The notes: generated by a model from the sequence alone, not told the origin. Positions 7,809 through 17,357 are shown, counted from the stretch's first letter. The stretch: 64,000 nt of DNA from UBA2336 sp049306095 (GCA_049306095.1 JBAQPU010000023.1:1-64000), one strand, 5' to 3'. Program-made: numbers and translations.

Positions 7809-9047
7809 TTAACCTTTCAATGCTTCCAGCCTCTTCAGCAATGGCGGATGTGAGTAATGAAAGAACACATAGGCCGGATGTGGGTAGAGGTTACTCAGAT
7901 TATCAACCGAAAGTTTTTTAAGCGCGTTGGATAACGCCACTCCATCAAAGGTTTCTTTTGCGTAGGCGTCTGCCTCAAATTCATTCTTCCGGCTGTACAG
8001 GTGCATAAACAAACCGGTAATTCCCGAAATAGGCGAAAACAAAATTCCGAATGCCAGTAAGTTCAGGTGAACCGCCAGTTGACTTCCTCCCAGGGCAATG
8101 GAAACAGTTGGATTGGAAATCATCAGCGAAAGCACGAAAAGCGTAAAAACAATTTGCACAACCGAAAGAATATATCCCCATATAATGTGTTTCCTTTTGA
8201 AATGGCCTACTTCATGCGCCAGTACGGCCACCAGTTCTTCCGTAGTATGATTACTGATCAGGGTGTCGTACAATACAATCTTCTTTTTCTTTCCAATGCC
8301 CGAGAAAAACGCATTGGCTTTCTTCGAGCGTTTTGAGCCATCGATGATAAAAATATTATCGAGCGGAAAATTTACTTTTCTTGAGAATGCTTCAATTGCT
8401 GTTTTTAATTCTCCATCGGCAAGGGGCGTAAGTTTATTGAATAAAGGAAGGATCAACGAAGTGTAAAACATGTTTACAATTAATACAAAGACTGCGGCAA
8501 TCACCGAAAACCATATCCAGAAACCAGGGCCAATCGTTTGAATCAAGTACAAAAGAGCCGTCAGCAACCCGCCACCGATCACCGCTGCCAGCAAATAGCC
8601 TTTTAGCTTATCGGCAATGAAGGTCTTCACCGTGGTTTTGTTGAACCCATACTTTTCTTCAATCACAAATGTAGAATACCACTGGAACGGTAAGGTGAGC
8701 ATGTCGGAAGCCAGCCCCAATACTCCAAAGAACGTGAGCGCCAGCAAGATTTCATTCTGAATAGTGGGTCGTAGCCAGCTATCGAGCAAACCAAACCCAC
8801 CGAAGTACAACATGCTAACCGACAGCAGAAAACTAAAGCCCGAGGTTAAAAATGAAAACCGGGTTTGTTCTTGGTGATACTCCAGCGACTTCAGGTATTT
8901 ATCTTTTTCGTAGAAGGCTTCAATTTCTTTGGGGATATCAGTACGTTTTGCTTTCAGGTTAATGTACTCCAGCAACTGCTCGAATACATAACTGATAACG
9001 ACAATGATTAAAATGATTTGAAGAATAACCGGGGCAGAAAACGACAT
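7809..9047 (-). CDS. M48 family metallopeptidase, Ste24/CAAX-protease-like
   Basis: 412 residues from the ATG at 9047 (MSFSAPVILQ); a longer frame from a TTG at 9095 adds 16 unlikely residues. Several membrane helices precede the zinc motif HEVGH (about residue 280), and NEFEADAYA (about 345) supplies the third zinc ligand and the family's EADxxA signature. The order N-terminal CAAX_prenyl_prot helices, then Peptidase_M48, is that of Ste24 endopeptidase. In bacteria such enzymes are thought to cleave membrane or misfolded proteins. There is no prenylation substrate to expect here. Single gene between the REP locus and argH. Confidence 0.88.
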   Translation of the reverse strand: MSFSAPVILQIILIIVVISYVFEQLLEYINLKAKRTDIPKEIEAFYEKDKYLKSLEYHQEQTRFSFLTSGFSFLLSVSMLYFGGFGLLDSWLRPTIQNEILLALTFFGVLGLASDMLTLPFQWYSTFVIEEKYGFNKTTVKTFIADKLKGYLLAAVIGGGLLTALLYLIQTIGPGFWIWFSVIAAVFVLIVNMFYTSLILPLFNKLTPLADGELKTAIEAFSRKVNFPLDNIFIIDGSKRSKKANAFFSGIGKKKKIVLYDTLISNHTTEELVAVLAHEVGHFKRKHIIWGYILSVVQIVFTLFVLSLMISNPTVSIALGGSQLAVHLNLLAFGILFSPISGITGLFMHLYSRKNEFEADAYAKETFDGVALSNALKKLSVDNLSNLYPHPAYVFFHYSHPPLLKRLEALKG

Positions 9048-9116
9048 ACTGGTAACGTAGTTTAAAGAGGCGCAAAATAATAGGTGTGTTCTCAAAAATC
9101 CTAATAGAAAGCTCCT

Positions 9117-9142
9117 GTCATTCCGGACTTGATCCGGAATCT
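9117..9142. repeat. Dispersed palindromic repeat (GTCATTCCGGACTTGATCC type)
   Basis: TTCCGGA (9121-9127), loop CTTGA, TCCGGAA (9133-9139), preceded by GTCA. Sequences of this form are common intergenic REP-like repeats in many bacteria. It sits 3' of argH, between it and the start of the Ste24-like gene. Confidence 0.55.
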
Positions 9143-9179
9143 ACATTTCGAGCAAAGCCCTCCGGCCCGATCCAAGCGG

Positions 9180-10523
9180 TCAGACGGCCGTAGCAGTCAG
9201 TAATACATGCGTGGCATTCCGAACTTGCTCAAACGGAAATTTCGCAAGCACCTCTCCCATCATCGTCCTGATCTGATCGTTACACAAGTTGCCGATGCTT
9301 CCCTCGTGGGTATGTTTTACCTGCGCTGAAGGAGTGAAGCTTCCCTTTTCAATTTGTTCGCCCACCTGCTTATAGGCATCGCGAAAAGGAACACCTTCTA
9401 ATACCAGTTTATTCACTTCCTCAACACTAAAGAGAAACGTATACTTTTCATCCGTTAAAATATTTTCCTTCACCCGAACGTTCGAGACCATCAGGTACAT
9501 CATCCGTAAACAATCCTTCAAATCCTGAATAGCCGGAAAAAGTTTTTCTTTTAACACCTGCAGGTCGCGGTGGTAGCCCGAAGGCAGGTTAGCGGTGAGT
9601 AAAGCAATTTCGTTTGGCAGGGCTATCAGTTGATTACACCGCGCCCGGATCATTTCGAAAACATCGGGGTTCTTTTTATGTGGCATGATGCTGGAGCCTG
9701 TGGTCAGCTCATCCGGAAAGCTGATAAACGCAAAATTCTGGTTCATAAACAGAACAGCATCCATCGCCAGCTTAGCGAGCGTAGCCGCCACATTTGACAA
9801 TGCGCCCGCCAGTATGCGTTCGGTTTTCCCGCGTCCCATTTGCGCGTACACAACATTGTAATTCAAATCGCCAAAGCCTAAAAGATCAGTCGTCATCTTC
9901 CTGTTGATGGGAAAAGAAGATCCATACCCCGCAGCCGAACCGAGCGGATTTTTATTCACCACCCGGTAAGCGGCTTCAAGTGTAATGGTATCATCCACTA
10001 AACTTTCGGCATAAGCACCAAACCACAACCCGAAAGAAGAGGGCATCGCGAGTTGGAGATGGGTATAACCCGGAAGGAGATGTTGCTTGTGTTTTTCGCT
10101 TTGCTGAAGCAGCAGATCAAACAATGATTTTAGCTCAGTTACTACTGCTTCGATTTCATACCGCAGGTACAATTTAATATCGACCAGTACCTGGTCGTTG
10201 CGCGACCGGCCGCTGTGAATTTTCTTTCCGGTATCGCCTAACTTCTTTGTTAACTCCAGTTCGACCTGCGAATGGATGTCCTCCACTCCTTCATTCACCT
10301 TAAATTCTCCTGCTTCAATTTTCTTATAAATATTCTTTAATTCAGCCGATAAAATTTTTAGTTCATCTCGCGTCAACAACCCAATGGATTCAAGCATCCG
10401 GATATGGGCGAGAGAACCCAGCACGTCAAACCGGGCCAGGAACATGTCCATTTCCTGATCGCGGCCAACTGTAAATTTTTCTACGGACGCGAGTGATGCC
10501 TTATCCTTTTGCCATAATTTCAT
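9180..10523 (-). CDS. argH: Argininosuccinate lyase
   Basis: 447 residues. Splits argininosuccinate into arginine and fumarate, the last step of arginine synthesis. The fumarase/aspartase superfamily signature GSSIMPHKKNP is present near residue 270, with the catalytic serine in the preceding loop, and HSGRSRNDQV near residue 102 binds substrate. Last gene of the arginine operon; its start overlaps the argE stop by 4 bp (ATGA), indicating translational coupling. The length fits the compact Bacteroidota form (about 440, against about 460 in E. coli). Confidence 0.95.
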   Translation of the reverse strand: MKLWQKDKASLASVEKFTVGRDQEMDMFLARFDVLGSLAHIRMLESIGLLTRDELKILSAELKNIYKKIEAGEFKVNEGVEDIHSQVELELTKKLGDTGKKIHSGRSRNDQVLVDIKLYLRYEIEAVVTELKSLFDLLLQQSEKHKQHLLPGYTHLQLAMPSSFGLWFGAYAESLVDDTITLEAAYRVVNKNPLGSAAGYGSSFPINRKMTTDLLGFGDLNYNVVYAQMGRGKTERILAGALSNVAATLAKLAMDAVLFMNQNFAFISFPDELTTGSSIMPHKKNPDVFEMIRARCNQLIALPNEIALLTANLPSGYHRDLQVLKEKLFPAIQDLKDCLRMMYLMVSNVRVKENILTDEKYTFLFSVEEVNKLVLEGVPFRDAYKQVGEQIEKGSFTPSAQVKHTHEGSIGNLCNDQIRTMMGEVLAKFPFEQVRNATHVLLTATAV

Positions 10524-11578
10524 AATGCTTCAATTAATTGAATGTACTGACTTATACCCTTCTCAATTTCGTCAATAAAAATAAATTCGTTAGCTGAATG
10601 CGATCGTGCTGAATCACCCGGCCCGATTTTTACAGAGGGAACCGGTATCAATGCCTGATCGGAGGTAGTGGGTGATCCATATTTTTCAATATTCAGTTTA
10701 TCGGCTGCCTTAACCAATGGATGGCCGGCAGGAATACCGGAAGGCCGCAACCGTAACGAACGCGGAACCACGTCACACGTCACATTCTTTTTAATGACCT
10801 CCAGCGTTTTTTCCAATGTATACGCATCGGTTACCCGAACATCCACGGTGAATTTGCATTCGGCAGGTACTACGTTATGCTGACTACCGGCCTGTATAAT
10901 GGTGACACTCATTTTTATTTCGCCTAACGATTCTGAAACTTTCGGAAACCGGTAGGTACGGAACCACACAAGATCATCCAGGGCAAGATTAATCGCATTC
11001 ACACCTTCTTCGCGTGCCGCATGCCCCGGCTTACCAGTTGAAAGGCAATCGAGCACCATTAATCCTTTTTCGGCCACAGCCATTTTACCCAGTGTTGGTT
11101 CACCCACAACAGCAAAATCAATAGGCGGCAGCAGTGTCCAAATACTTTCAATGCCATTCACGCCCGAAATTTCTTCTTCCGCGGTAGCGGCCAAAATAAG
11201 ATTGTACTTTGTATTTTGTTGTTCATGGAAATGAAGAAAGGTTGCCATCAGGGAAACCAACGGCCCTCCGGCATCATTACTTCCCAGTCCGAATAATTTT
11301 CCATCGATCACATCCGCAACAAAAGGATCGCGTGTATAGCCGCTGTTAGGTTTTACGGTATCGTGATGAGAGTTCAGTAAGATGGTTGGTTTCGTCTGAT
11401 CAAAAAACTTAGTAACCGCCCATACATTATTTCGAGCACGATTCACCAACACACCATGGCCTTCAAGGTATTTTGCAATTGCATCAGCTGTTTTATCTTC
11501 TTCCTTACTGAAGGAGGGAATCGAAATCAGTTTCCTGAGCAATGCAATAGATTCCTGTGTGTAGTTTTTAATCATCAT
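10520..11578 (-). CDS. argE: M20 family deacylase, probable N-acetyl(or succinyl)ornithine deacylase
   Basis: 352 residues. Zinc-peptidase M20 fold: LNSHHDTV (first metal ligand, about 70-77), GSNDAGGP with the bridging aspartate (about 98-105), AATAEEEISG with the catalytic glutamate (about 131-140), VGEPT (about 157-161) and a final HSANEFI. The position between argB and argH indicates removal of the acyl group from the citrulline or ornithine derivative. In the transcarbamylase route used here, the substrate is acyl-citrulline. Whether the acyl group is acetyl or succinyl cannot be read from the sequence. Overlaps argB by 4 bp. Confidence 0.88.
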   Translation of the reverse strand: MMIKNYTQESIALLRKLISIPSFSKEEDKTADAIAKYLEGHGVLVNRARNNVWAVTKFFDQTKPTILLNSHHDTVKPNSGYTRDPFVADVIDGKLFGLGSNDAGGPLVSLMATFLHFHEQQNTKYNLILAATAEEEISGVNGIESIWTLLPPIDFAVVGEPTLGKMAVAEKGLMVLDCLSTGKPGHAAREEGVNAINLALDDLVWFRTYRFPKVSESLGEIKMSVTIIQAGSQHNVVPAECKFTVDVRVTDAYTLEKTLEVIKKNVTCDVVPRSLRLRPSGIPAGHPLVKAADKLNIEKYGSPTTSDQALIPVPSVKIGPGDSARSHSANEFIFIDEIEKGISQYIQLIEAL

Positions 11579-12372
11579 GAAGCTGTAATAAGCGTTCCAT
11601 CCGTTTCGCGCCCGGTATTTTTTAACAGGTTTTCAGCCTGGCCAATCAATACCTCATGAACACCCGCATCGATTGCCGCGAAGGCATTTTCGAGTTTAGG
11701 CAGCATGCCGTTTGAAAAAACTCCTTTTGTAAGGTACTCCTGATACGTTCTTTTCGGAAGCCGCTGGATGACTGAGTCTTCGCGGCTATCATCCATCAAC
11801 ACGCCCTTCTTCTCAAAACAAAAAATCAATCGCACATCAAAATGTTTGCTTAATGACACCGCCAGTACCGATGCAATCGTATCGGCATTGGTATTCAGCA
11901 TTTTTCCATCGGCATGTGTTAAAGGGGCAAACACCGGGGTTGTATTATGCTTCAGTAAAACATGAAGCAACGATGTGTTCACATTTTCCTGTCTAATATC
12001 TCCAACAAAACCATAATCAACATCTTTCACAGGCCGCCTGACTGCCTTCAACATATTTCCATCGGCACCGGTAACACCCATTGCGTTGCATCCTTCTTTT
12101 TGCAGGGCAGCAACAATTTGCTTGTTCACCAATCCGCCATACACCATGGTTACCAGGTCAAGCGTTTCGGCATCCGTGATGCGCCTGCCCTCCACATATT
12201 TTGATTCGATGCCCATCTGATCGCCAATTCGGGTGGCTACTTTTCCTCCGCCATGGATCAGAATTTTAGGCTCGCGGATGGTTGAAAAATTCTTCAGGAA
12301 GTTATTCAACACCTCCGGATGATCCAGCACATTACCGCCAATTTTTATGATGTAAAGTTTATTCATACTCAC
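11575..12372 (-). CDS. argB: Acetylglutamate kinase
   Basis: 265 residues from a GTG at 12372; an ATG two codons later (12366, MNKLYIIKIGG) is equally plausible. Phosphorylates the acylated glutamate, second step of the pathway. The amino-acid-kinase fold shows KIGGN (phosphate lysine), IHGGGK (glycine loop), EGRRITD (substrate arginine) and MLPKLENA near the C-terminus. The GTG overlaps the TGA of argF' by 4 bp, so it is coupled to the upstream gene. There is no N-terminal helix extension of the arginine-inhibited hexameric type. Confidence 0.93.
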   Translation of the reverse strand: MSMNKLYIIKIGGNVLDHPEVLNNFLKNFSTIREPKILIHGGGKVATRIGDQMGIESKYVEGRRITDAETLDLVTMVYGGLVNKQIVAALQKEGCNAMGVTGADGNMLKAVRRPVKDVDYGFVGDIRQENVNTSLLHVLLKHNTTPVFAPLTHADGKMLNTNADTIASVLAVSLSKHFDVRLIFCFEKKGVLMDDSREDSVIQRLPKRTYQEYLTKGVFSNGMLPKLENAFAAIDAGVHEVLIGQAENLLKNTGRETDGTLITAS

Positions 12373-13328
12373 TTGATTAGTTCACTGATTACCGCCTGCG
12401 CAGCCCAAACCCTGTTCGATGCCTGCCGTGTTACCAGACTATTGGGCCCGTCCAGGATTTCATCACTCAACTCAACATTTCTGCGAACCGGCAAACAGTG
12501 CATGACTTTTGCGCTATTCGTCAGTTTTAGTTTTTCGTTTGTCATCATCCATGCCGGATCTGCACTCAATACGTTTCCATAATCGCTGTACGAACTCCAG
12601 TTTTTAACATAAACAAAATCAGCTTGCTCCAACGCAACTTCCTGTTCATGGGTGATGGTTGCGCCTTTCGTAAACCGGGTATCCAGTTCATACCCTTGCG
12701 GATGGGTGATTACCAGGTCGGCTTCTCCCCAACCGGTAACCCATTGCGCGAAACTATTGGCAACACATTGCGGCAACGCTTTTACATGCGGTGCCCAGGT
12801 TAATACTATTTTAGATTTACGATTTACAATTTTAGATTTTTGGATTTCCTCGTTAATCGTGATTAAATCGGTAAGCGATTGAAGCGGATGCAGGGTCGCG
12901 CTTTCGAGACTTACAACCGGTATTCCCGCATACTTCACAAATTGTTGAATATAAAATTCGCTGTAATCTTCGTCCCTGTTCTTCAATGCAGGAAATGTTC
13001 GCACACCCAGCACATCAAAATAGTTACCGAGGATAGGCGCCATATCTTTAATATGTTCAACAGAAGTTCCGTTCATCACAACACCTTCCCCAAATTCGAG
13101 CGACCATCCCTCCTGCCCCACATTAAAAACAATAGCTTCCATCCCCAGGTTAGCGGCCGCCACCTGTGTGCTTAATCGCGTGCGCATACTGGGGTTTAAA
13201 AACAATAAGCCGATACGTTTTCCTTTTCCTAACGACTGCTGCATCAGGGGACTAGCTTTGAACTGAAGGGCTTTAGCGATCAACCCCTTTACATCTTGCA
13301 CATCCGTTATCGATAAAAAATTTCTCAT
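12369..13328 (-). CDS. argF': N-acetyl/N-succinylornithine carbamoyltransferase
   Basis: 319 residues. Transfers the carbamoyl group to an acylated ornithine, giving acyl-citrulline; this is the variant route of Bacteroides and Xanthomonas. SMRTR (about 48-52) binds carbamoyl phosphate, HPLQSLTD (about 146-153) and HCLPVRR near the C-terminus are family motifs, and the stretch EGWSLEF...EHIKDMAP is characteristic of the acyl-ornithine branch rather than true ornithine carbamoyltransferases. An odd lysine/serine-rich insert (KSKIVNRKSKIV) sits at about residues 162-175; see the repeat entry. Overlaps argD by 4 bp. Acetyl versus succinyl preference depends on one loop residue that I cannot assign safely. 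Confidence 0.9.
   Translation of the reverse strand: MRNFLSITDVQDVKGLIAKALQFKASPLMQQSLGKGKRIGLLFLNPSMRTRLSTQVAAANLGMEAIVFNVGQEGWSLEFGEGVVMNGTSVEHIKDMAPILGNYFDVLGVRTFPALKNRDEDYSEFYIQQFVKYAGIPVVSLESATLHPLQSLTDLITINEEIQKSKIVNRKSKIVLTWAPHVKALPQCVANSFAQWVTGWGEADLVITHPQGYELDTRFTKGATITHEQEVALEQADFVYVKNWSSYSDYGNVLSADPAWMMTNEKLKLTNSAKVMHCLPVRRNVELSDEILDGPNSLVTRQASNRVWAAQAVISELIK
12804..12845. repeat. AT-rich intergenic-type repeat inside argF'
   Basis: The plus strand has the alternating pattern TTTAGATTTACGATTTACAA and TTTTAGATTTTTGG, the kind of simple AT repeat common between genes in Bacteroidota. Here it is in frame within argF' and encodes KSKIVNRKSKIV between the conserved parts LITINEE and VLTWAPH. 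It appears to replace a short surface loop and leaves the flanking motifs intact. Confidence 0.6.
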
Positions 13329-14446
13329 GCCAGTTCTTGCTTCAACGCGTGTAAGAAAATATCGGCCTCTTCCTTCGTAACAGCCAGAGAAGGTAATAAC
13401 CGAATGGTGTTGGGCTTTGCTTCGCCTGTAAATATTTTATGCCGTGATAGTAAAGTTGAACGAACCGATTTTTTATCATCGGGTAAATCCAGGCCTATCA
13501 TTAATCCGCGCCCGCGCACGTCCAGTAATGCGCTGATTTTTTTCAGTTCAGCAATCAGGTAGCTTCCAACGACTTCTGCATTCTTCATCAGGTTTTCTTG
13601 CTCGATTATCTCCAGCACAGCCAAAGAAGCAACACAGGCCAGGTAATTTCCGCCAAAGGTCGTACCCAGCATGCCACTCCATGGTTTAATATCCGGATGA
13701 ATGAGTACCCCTCCTACCGGAAAACCATTGCCCATACCTTTGGCGGTGGTAATCAAATGCGGCTTAATGTTTGTGAATTGGTGCGCAAAAAACTTTCCTG
13801 TTCTTCCGTAGCCGGATTGAATCTCATCAAGAATCAACAACGATCCATTTTCACGACACTTCTTTTCCAGAAATTTTAAAAATGAATCCTCAGGAACCTG
13901 AATCCCTCCAACACCCTGAATTCCTTCGATAATAACAGCAGCAACACCCTGATCCAATGCAGAAGAAAAAGCAACTTCATCATTGAATGGAACAAAAACA
14001 ATGTCGTGGCCCGCATTGAAAGGCGCTACAATTTTTTGATTGTCGGTTGCCGCCACCGCACCGGAAGTGCGGCCATGAAAAGCATTTTTAAATGCAATCA
14101 CTTTCTTTCTTCCCGTTACAAACGAAGCCAGCTTCAACGCATTCTCATTTGCTTCCGCGCCTGAATTACAAAGGAAAAGTTGATATTCAGGATAGTCAGA
14201 AATCTGACCTAACTTTTCAGCCAGTTTTTCCTGCAACGGATTTTGAACACTATTAGAATAGAATCCAATATTTCCGAGTTGATGTTTCAGGGCATCCACA
14301 TAATGCGGATGTGAGTGTCCAATAGCTATCACGGCATGCCCTCCGTATAAGTCGAGGTACTTTTCTCCCTGATCATCCCACAGCCATGAGCCCTGTGCTT
14401 TCACCGGGGTGATATTAAACAACGGGTAAACGTCAAATAATTTCAT
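13325..14446 (-). CDS. argD: Acetylornithine aminotransferase
   Basis: 373 residues. PLP-dependent class III aminotransferase that converts N-acyl-glutamate semialdehyde to N-acyl-ornithine using glutamate. Motifs: NSGAEANENALKLA (about 93-106), NAFHGRT (about 122-128), LLILDEIQSGYGRTG (the aspartate holding the PLP nitrogen, about 198-212), and TTAKGMGNGFPVG with the PLP lysine (about 233-245). Ends 2 bp before the downstream side of argC and overlaps argF' by 4 bp, in the middle of the operon. Confidence 0.93.
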   Translation of the reverse strand: MKLFDVYPLFNITPVKAQGSWLWDDQGEKYLDLYGGHAVIAIGHSHPHYVDALKHQLGNIGFYSNSVQNPLQEKLAEKLGQISDYPEYQLFLCNSGAEANENALKLASFVTGRKKVIAFKNAFHGRTSGAVAATDNQKIVAPFNAGHDIVFVPFNDEVAFSSALDQGVAAVIIEGIQGVGGIQVPEDSFLKFLEKKCRENGSLLILDEIQSGYGRTGKFFAHQFTNIKPHLITTAKGMGNGFPVGGVLIHPDIKPWSGMLGTTFGGNYLACVASLAVLEIIEQENLMKNAEVVGSYLIAELKKISALLDVRGRGLMIGLDLPDDKKSVRSTLLSRHKIFTGEAKPNTIRLLPSLAVTKEEADIFLHALKQELA

Positions 14447-14447
14447 T

Positions 14448-15425
14448 TCAAAACACGGAGCTTTTTAATTTTAGTCCTGCGGTTTCGTCTATTCCAAACA
14501 TCAGGTTCATATTTTGAACAGCCTGCCCCGATGCTCCTTTTAAAAGATTATCAATAGCAGAATGAACCACTAACTTGCTTCCCTCCTGCTCCAACCCAAT
14601 TACGCATTTATTGGTATTCACTACTTGTTTTAGATCAACCGTTTGATCGGAAACAATTGTAAATGGGTGTGCTTTATAAAATTTCTGATAGATTGACTTC
14701 ACCTCCTCCAATGACTTAGCAACTGAAACAATCGAGCTCACAAAAATTCCTCTGGTGAAGTCCCCCCGCCAGGGAACAAAATTTATCTTTCCCAGAAAGT
14801 CTGGCTGAAGTTGCTTCAATAGTTGGTTTACTTCCCCCATGTGTTGGTGCGTGAGCACTTTATAAGCAGAAATATTATTGGCGCGCCACGTAAAATGAGT
14901 GGTGTCCTGCAACTTCTGCCCCGCCCCGGTTGAACCTGTAATGCCTGTGGTAAATACTTCGCTCAACAATCCAAGCTTAGCCAGGGGCAGCAACCCTAAT
15001 TGAATGGCAGTTGCAAAACATCCGGGGTTGGCCACATTGCCTGCACCTTTGATCCATTCGCTGTTTACTTCCGGCAAACCGTAAACAAACTTCCTGCCCC
15101 GAACCGAATCACCCAGTCTGAAATCATGACTCAGATCAATAATCTTCACGGATGTATTAATGGTGCTCTCCTGCAAAAACTTTTTACTCTCGCCATGCCC
15201 AAGACATAAAAAGATAACATCCACACCCTGATCGATTGTCTCGGTAAATTTCAACTCCGTTTCTCCAACCAAATCGGTATGAACGTGGGAAAGGTTATTT
15301 CCGGCATTGCTACGGCTTTGAACAAAAGTTAACTCAACTTGCGGGTGATTCAACAATAACCGGATGGTTTCTCCTCCGGTATAACCGGCACCACCAACAA
15401 TTCCTGCTTTTACTTTAGTTTCCAT
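14448..15425 (-). CDS. argC: N-acetyl-gamma-glutamyl-phosphate reductase
   Basis: 325 residues from the ATG at 15425 (METKVKAGIVGG); the longer frame to 15470 is just overlap with argG. NADPH-dependent reduction of acyl-glutamyl phosphate to the semialdehyde. The N-terminal GGAGYTGGE is the dinucleotide-binding loop; ANPGCFATA (about 135-143) holds the catalytic cysteine; HQHMGEVNQ (about 195-203) is the usual second-half motif. Starts within the last 11 bp of argG. Confidence 0.94.
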   Translation of the reverse strand: METKVKAGIVGGAGYTGGETIRLLLNHPQVELTFVQSRSNAGNNLSHVHTDLVGETELKFTETIDQGVDVIFLCLGHGESKKFLQESTINTSVKIIDLSHDFRLGDSVRGRKFVYGLPEVNSEWIKGAGNVANPGCFATAIQLGLLPLAKLGLLSEVFTTGITGSTGAGQKLQDTTHFTWRANNISAYKVLTHQHMGEVNQLLKQLQPDFLGKINFVPWRGDFTRGIFVSSIVSVAKSLEEVKSIYQKFYKAHPFTIVSDQTVDLKQVVNTNKCVIGLEQEGSKLVVHSAIDNLLKGASGQAVQNMNLMFGIDETAGLKLKSSVF

Positions 15426-16617
15426 CGCCTTCCTTTTTAACCTGATGAAAAATGGCCGCCTGGTTTCCAAAAATTTTAGTAAATCCTTTCACATCATCGC
15501 CCGACCAGCCGAGGTTCATCTCGCCATACTTGCCAAACTTCGATGACATGAGATCGTAAGGCGATTCGATACCCAGAACCTGAAACCGATACGGATGCAA
15601 TTCAACGTGCACTTCGCCCGTTACCTGTTGCTGGGTGCTTGTCAGGTACGCCTCCATGTCGCGCATAACCGGATCGAGGTACTGGCCTTCGTGAAGCCAG
15701 TTACCATAAAATTGAGCAAGCTGGTCTTTCCAGCTTAGTTGCCATTTGGTAAGCACGTGCTTCTCCAGCGCATGATGTGCCTTGATGATGACCACCGGGG
15801 CTGCCGCTTCAAATCCTACGCGTCCTTTTATTCCGATGATGGTATCGCCCACATGAATATCTCTGCCGATTCCATAAGAACCTGCCAATGTTTGCAAGTA
15901 TTGAATTGCCTCCACCGGATGATTGAACGACCGGTCGTTCACCATTTTCAATTCTCCTTTTTCAAATTTCAATTTCACAACCTCGCTTCCATTTTTGGTG
16001 ACTTGTGTTGGCCACGCTTCTTCAGGTAACATGCCAAGCGATTTCAAGGTTTCTTTTCCTCCAACCGATGTTCCCCAAATTCCTTTATTAATAGAGTACA
16101 AGGCTTTTTCAAAATTCATTTGCACCCCTTTTGATTTCAGGTAGCTGATCTCTTCCTCGCGCGACAATTTCAAATCGCGGATGGGGGTTATGATTTCAAT
16201 GCCGGGAACAAGGATATTCAACACCATATCAAAGCGTACCTGATCGTTGCCGGCACCTGTGCTGCCGTGCGCTACGGCATCTGCTTTAATTTTAGAAGCA
16301 TAGTTGGCAATCGCCAGCGCTTGAGACATCCGTTCTGCACTTACACTCAGCGGATAGGTGTTGTTCTTCAATACGTTACCGTAAATAAGGAAACGGATAA
16401 CCTTGTCGTAATAATTTTTGGTGTCATCAACCGTTACATGCGAAGCCGCGCCTAAATTTTTGGCGCGCGCTTCAATGGCCTTTACTTCGGCAGCGTCAAA
16501 CCCTCCGGTGTTAATGGTGATCGTGTGAACTTCAAAGCCCTTGTCTTCAGTCAAATACTTTACACAAAATGACGTGTCCAGTCCACCGCTAAATCCTAAA
16601 ACAATTTTCTTTTTCAT
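15415..16617 (-). CDS. argG: Argininosuccinate synthase
   Basis: 400 residues from the ATG at 16617 (MKKKIVLGFSGGLDTS). Joins citrulline and aspartate with ATP. The PP-loop SGGLDTS lies at about 9-15, and HGSTGAGNDQVRF (about 117-129) binds ATP and citrulline. This is the second gene of the operon, directly after the GNAT gene; ATG at 16617 follows the GNAT stop codon (16623-16625) by 5 bp. The branch resembles the argininosuccinate synthases found in Bacteroidota and lacks the long C-terminal tail of the E. coli type. Confidence 0.94.
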   Translation of the reverse strand: MKKKIVLGFSGGLDTSFCVKYLTEDKGFEVHTITINTGGFDAAEVKAIEARAKNLGAASHVTVDDTKNYYDKVIRFLIYGNVLKNNTYPLSVSAERMSQALAIANYASKIKADAVAHGSTGAGNDQVRFDMVLNILVPGIEIITPIRDLKLSREEEISYLKSKGVQMNFEKALYSINKGIWGTSVGGKETLKSLGMLPEEAWPTQVTKNGSEVVKLKFEKGELKMVNDRSFNHPVEAIQYLQTLAGSYGIGRDIHVGDTIIGIKGRVGFEAAAPVVIIKAHHALEKHVLTKWQLSWKDQLAQFYGNWLHEGQYLDPVMRDMEAYLTSTQQQVTGEVHVELHPYRFQVLGIESPYDLMSSKFGKYGEMNLGWSGDDVKGFTKIFGNQAAIFHQVKKEGDGN

Positions 16618-16622
16618 TGATC

Positions 16623-17357
16623 TTACCAAAAGAATATGCCCAATAATGATTTCTTTTTCTCCTGTCCGTTTTCCGTTTGCTTCCTGAAAGCCTTCAGCAA
16701 TACAAACTGCTTGAAACGAACCCAGCGCTCGAATAACTTAAAGTTACCCTGAAAGTGGCGTTTCTCATCTTCACCATCGGAAGTCACAACCAACTGAGTC
16801 TGCTTTTGCTTTTCAGCAGCTTCCACAGGGTCAAATAACATGGCGGTACACATGCAGTTCTTCCGCTCCTTACTCATCAAAATTTCATAGTTCACGCAAC
16901 TTTTACATCCTTTCCAGAACTCCTCATCGGTGGTAAGTTCAGAGTACGTAACGGGTTCATAACCTAAGTCTGAGTTAATTTTCATAACGGCCAGACCTGT
17001 AGTTAAGCCGAAAATTTTTGCATGGGGATATTTTTCGCGTGAAAGCGCAAAAATCTTCCGCTTGATTTCGGTGGCCACTCCGGTTTTACGGAAAGCAGGT
17101 GAAACAATAAGGCCCGAGTTGGCTACATACTTTTCATGTTGCCACGCTTCGATGTAGCAGAAGCCCACCCAACTCCCTCCAGGAGTAAGGGCAATAACGG
17201 CTTTTCCTTCTTCCATCTTTTGAATGATGTAAGCAGGTGAGCGTTTGGCAATGCCAGTGCCGCGCGCTTTGGCTGATTCTTCCATCTCGTGAGTGATGGG
17301 CTCAGCATATTGAATATCGTCAGCTGTTGCCAGCCTGACTATCAGGTTGTTTTCCAA
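16623..17357 (-). CDS. GNAT acetyltransferase opening the arginine operon, possible N-acylglutamate synthase
   Basis: 244 residues. The N-terminal 150 residues are a GNAT fold: VGFCYIEAW (beta4), then VSPAFRKTGVATEIKRKIF, where RKTGVA is the acetyl-CoA pyrophosphate loop, then KIFGLTTGLAVMKINSDLGY. A second part has cysteines (CKSC, then NCMC; about 150-170) that may bind metal, and a basic C-terminal tail. As first gene of the operon it probably makes the acyl-glutamate that starts the pathway, in place of a classical ArgA or ArgJ, neither of which is seen here. This function is inferred from position; the fold is clear. Confidence 0.75.
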   Translation of the reverse strand: MENNLIVRLATADDIQYAEPITHEMEESAKARGTGIAKRSPAYIIQKMEEGKAVIALTPGGSWVGFCYIEAWQHEKYVANSGLIVSPAFRKTGVATEIKRKIFALSREKYPHAKIFGLTTGLAVMKINSDLGYEPVTYSELTTDEEFWKGCKSCVNYEILMSKERKNCMCTAMLFDPVEAAEKQKQTQLVVTSDGEDEKRHFQGNFKLFERWVRFKQFVLLKAFRKQTENGQEKKKSLLGIFFW

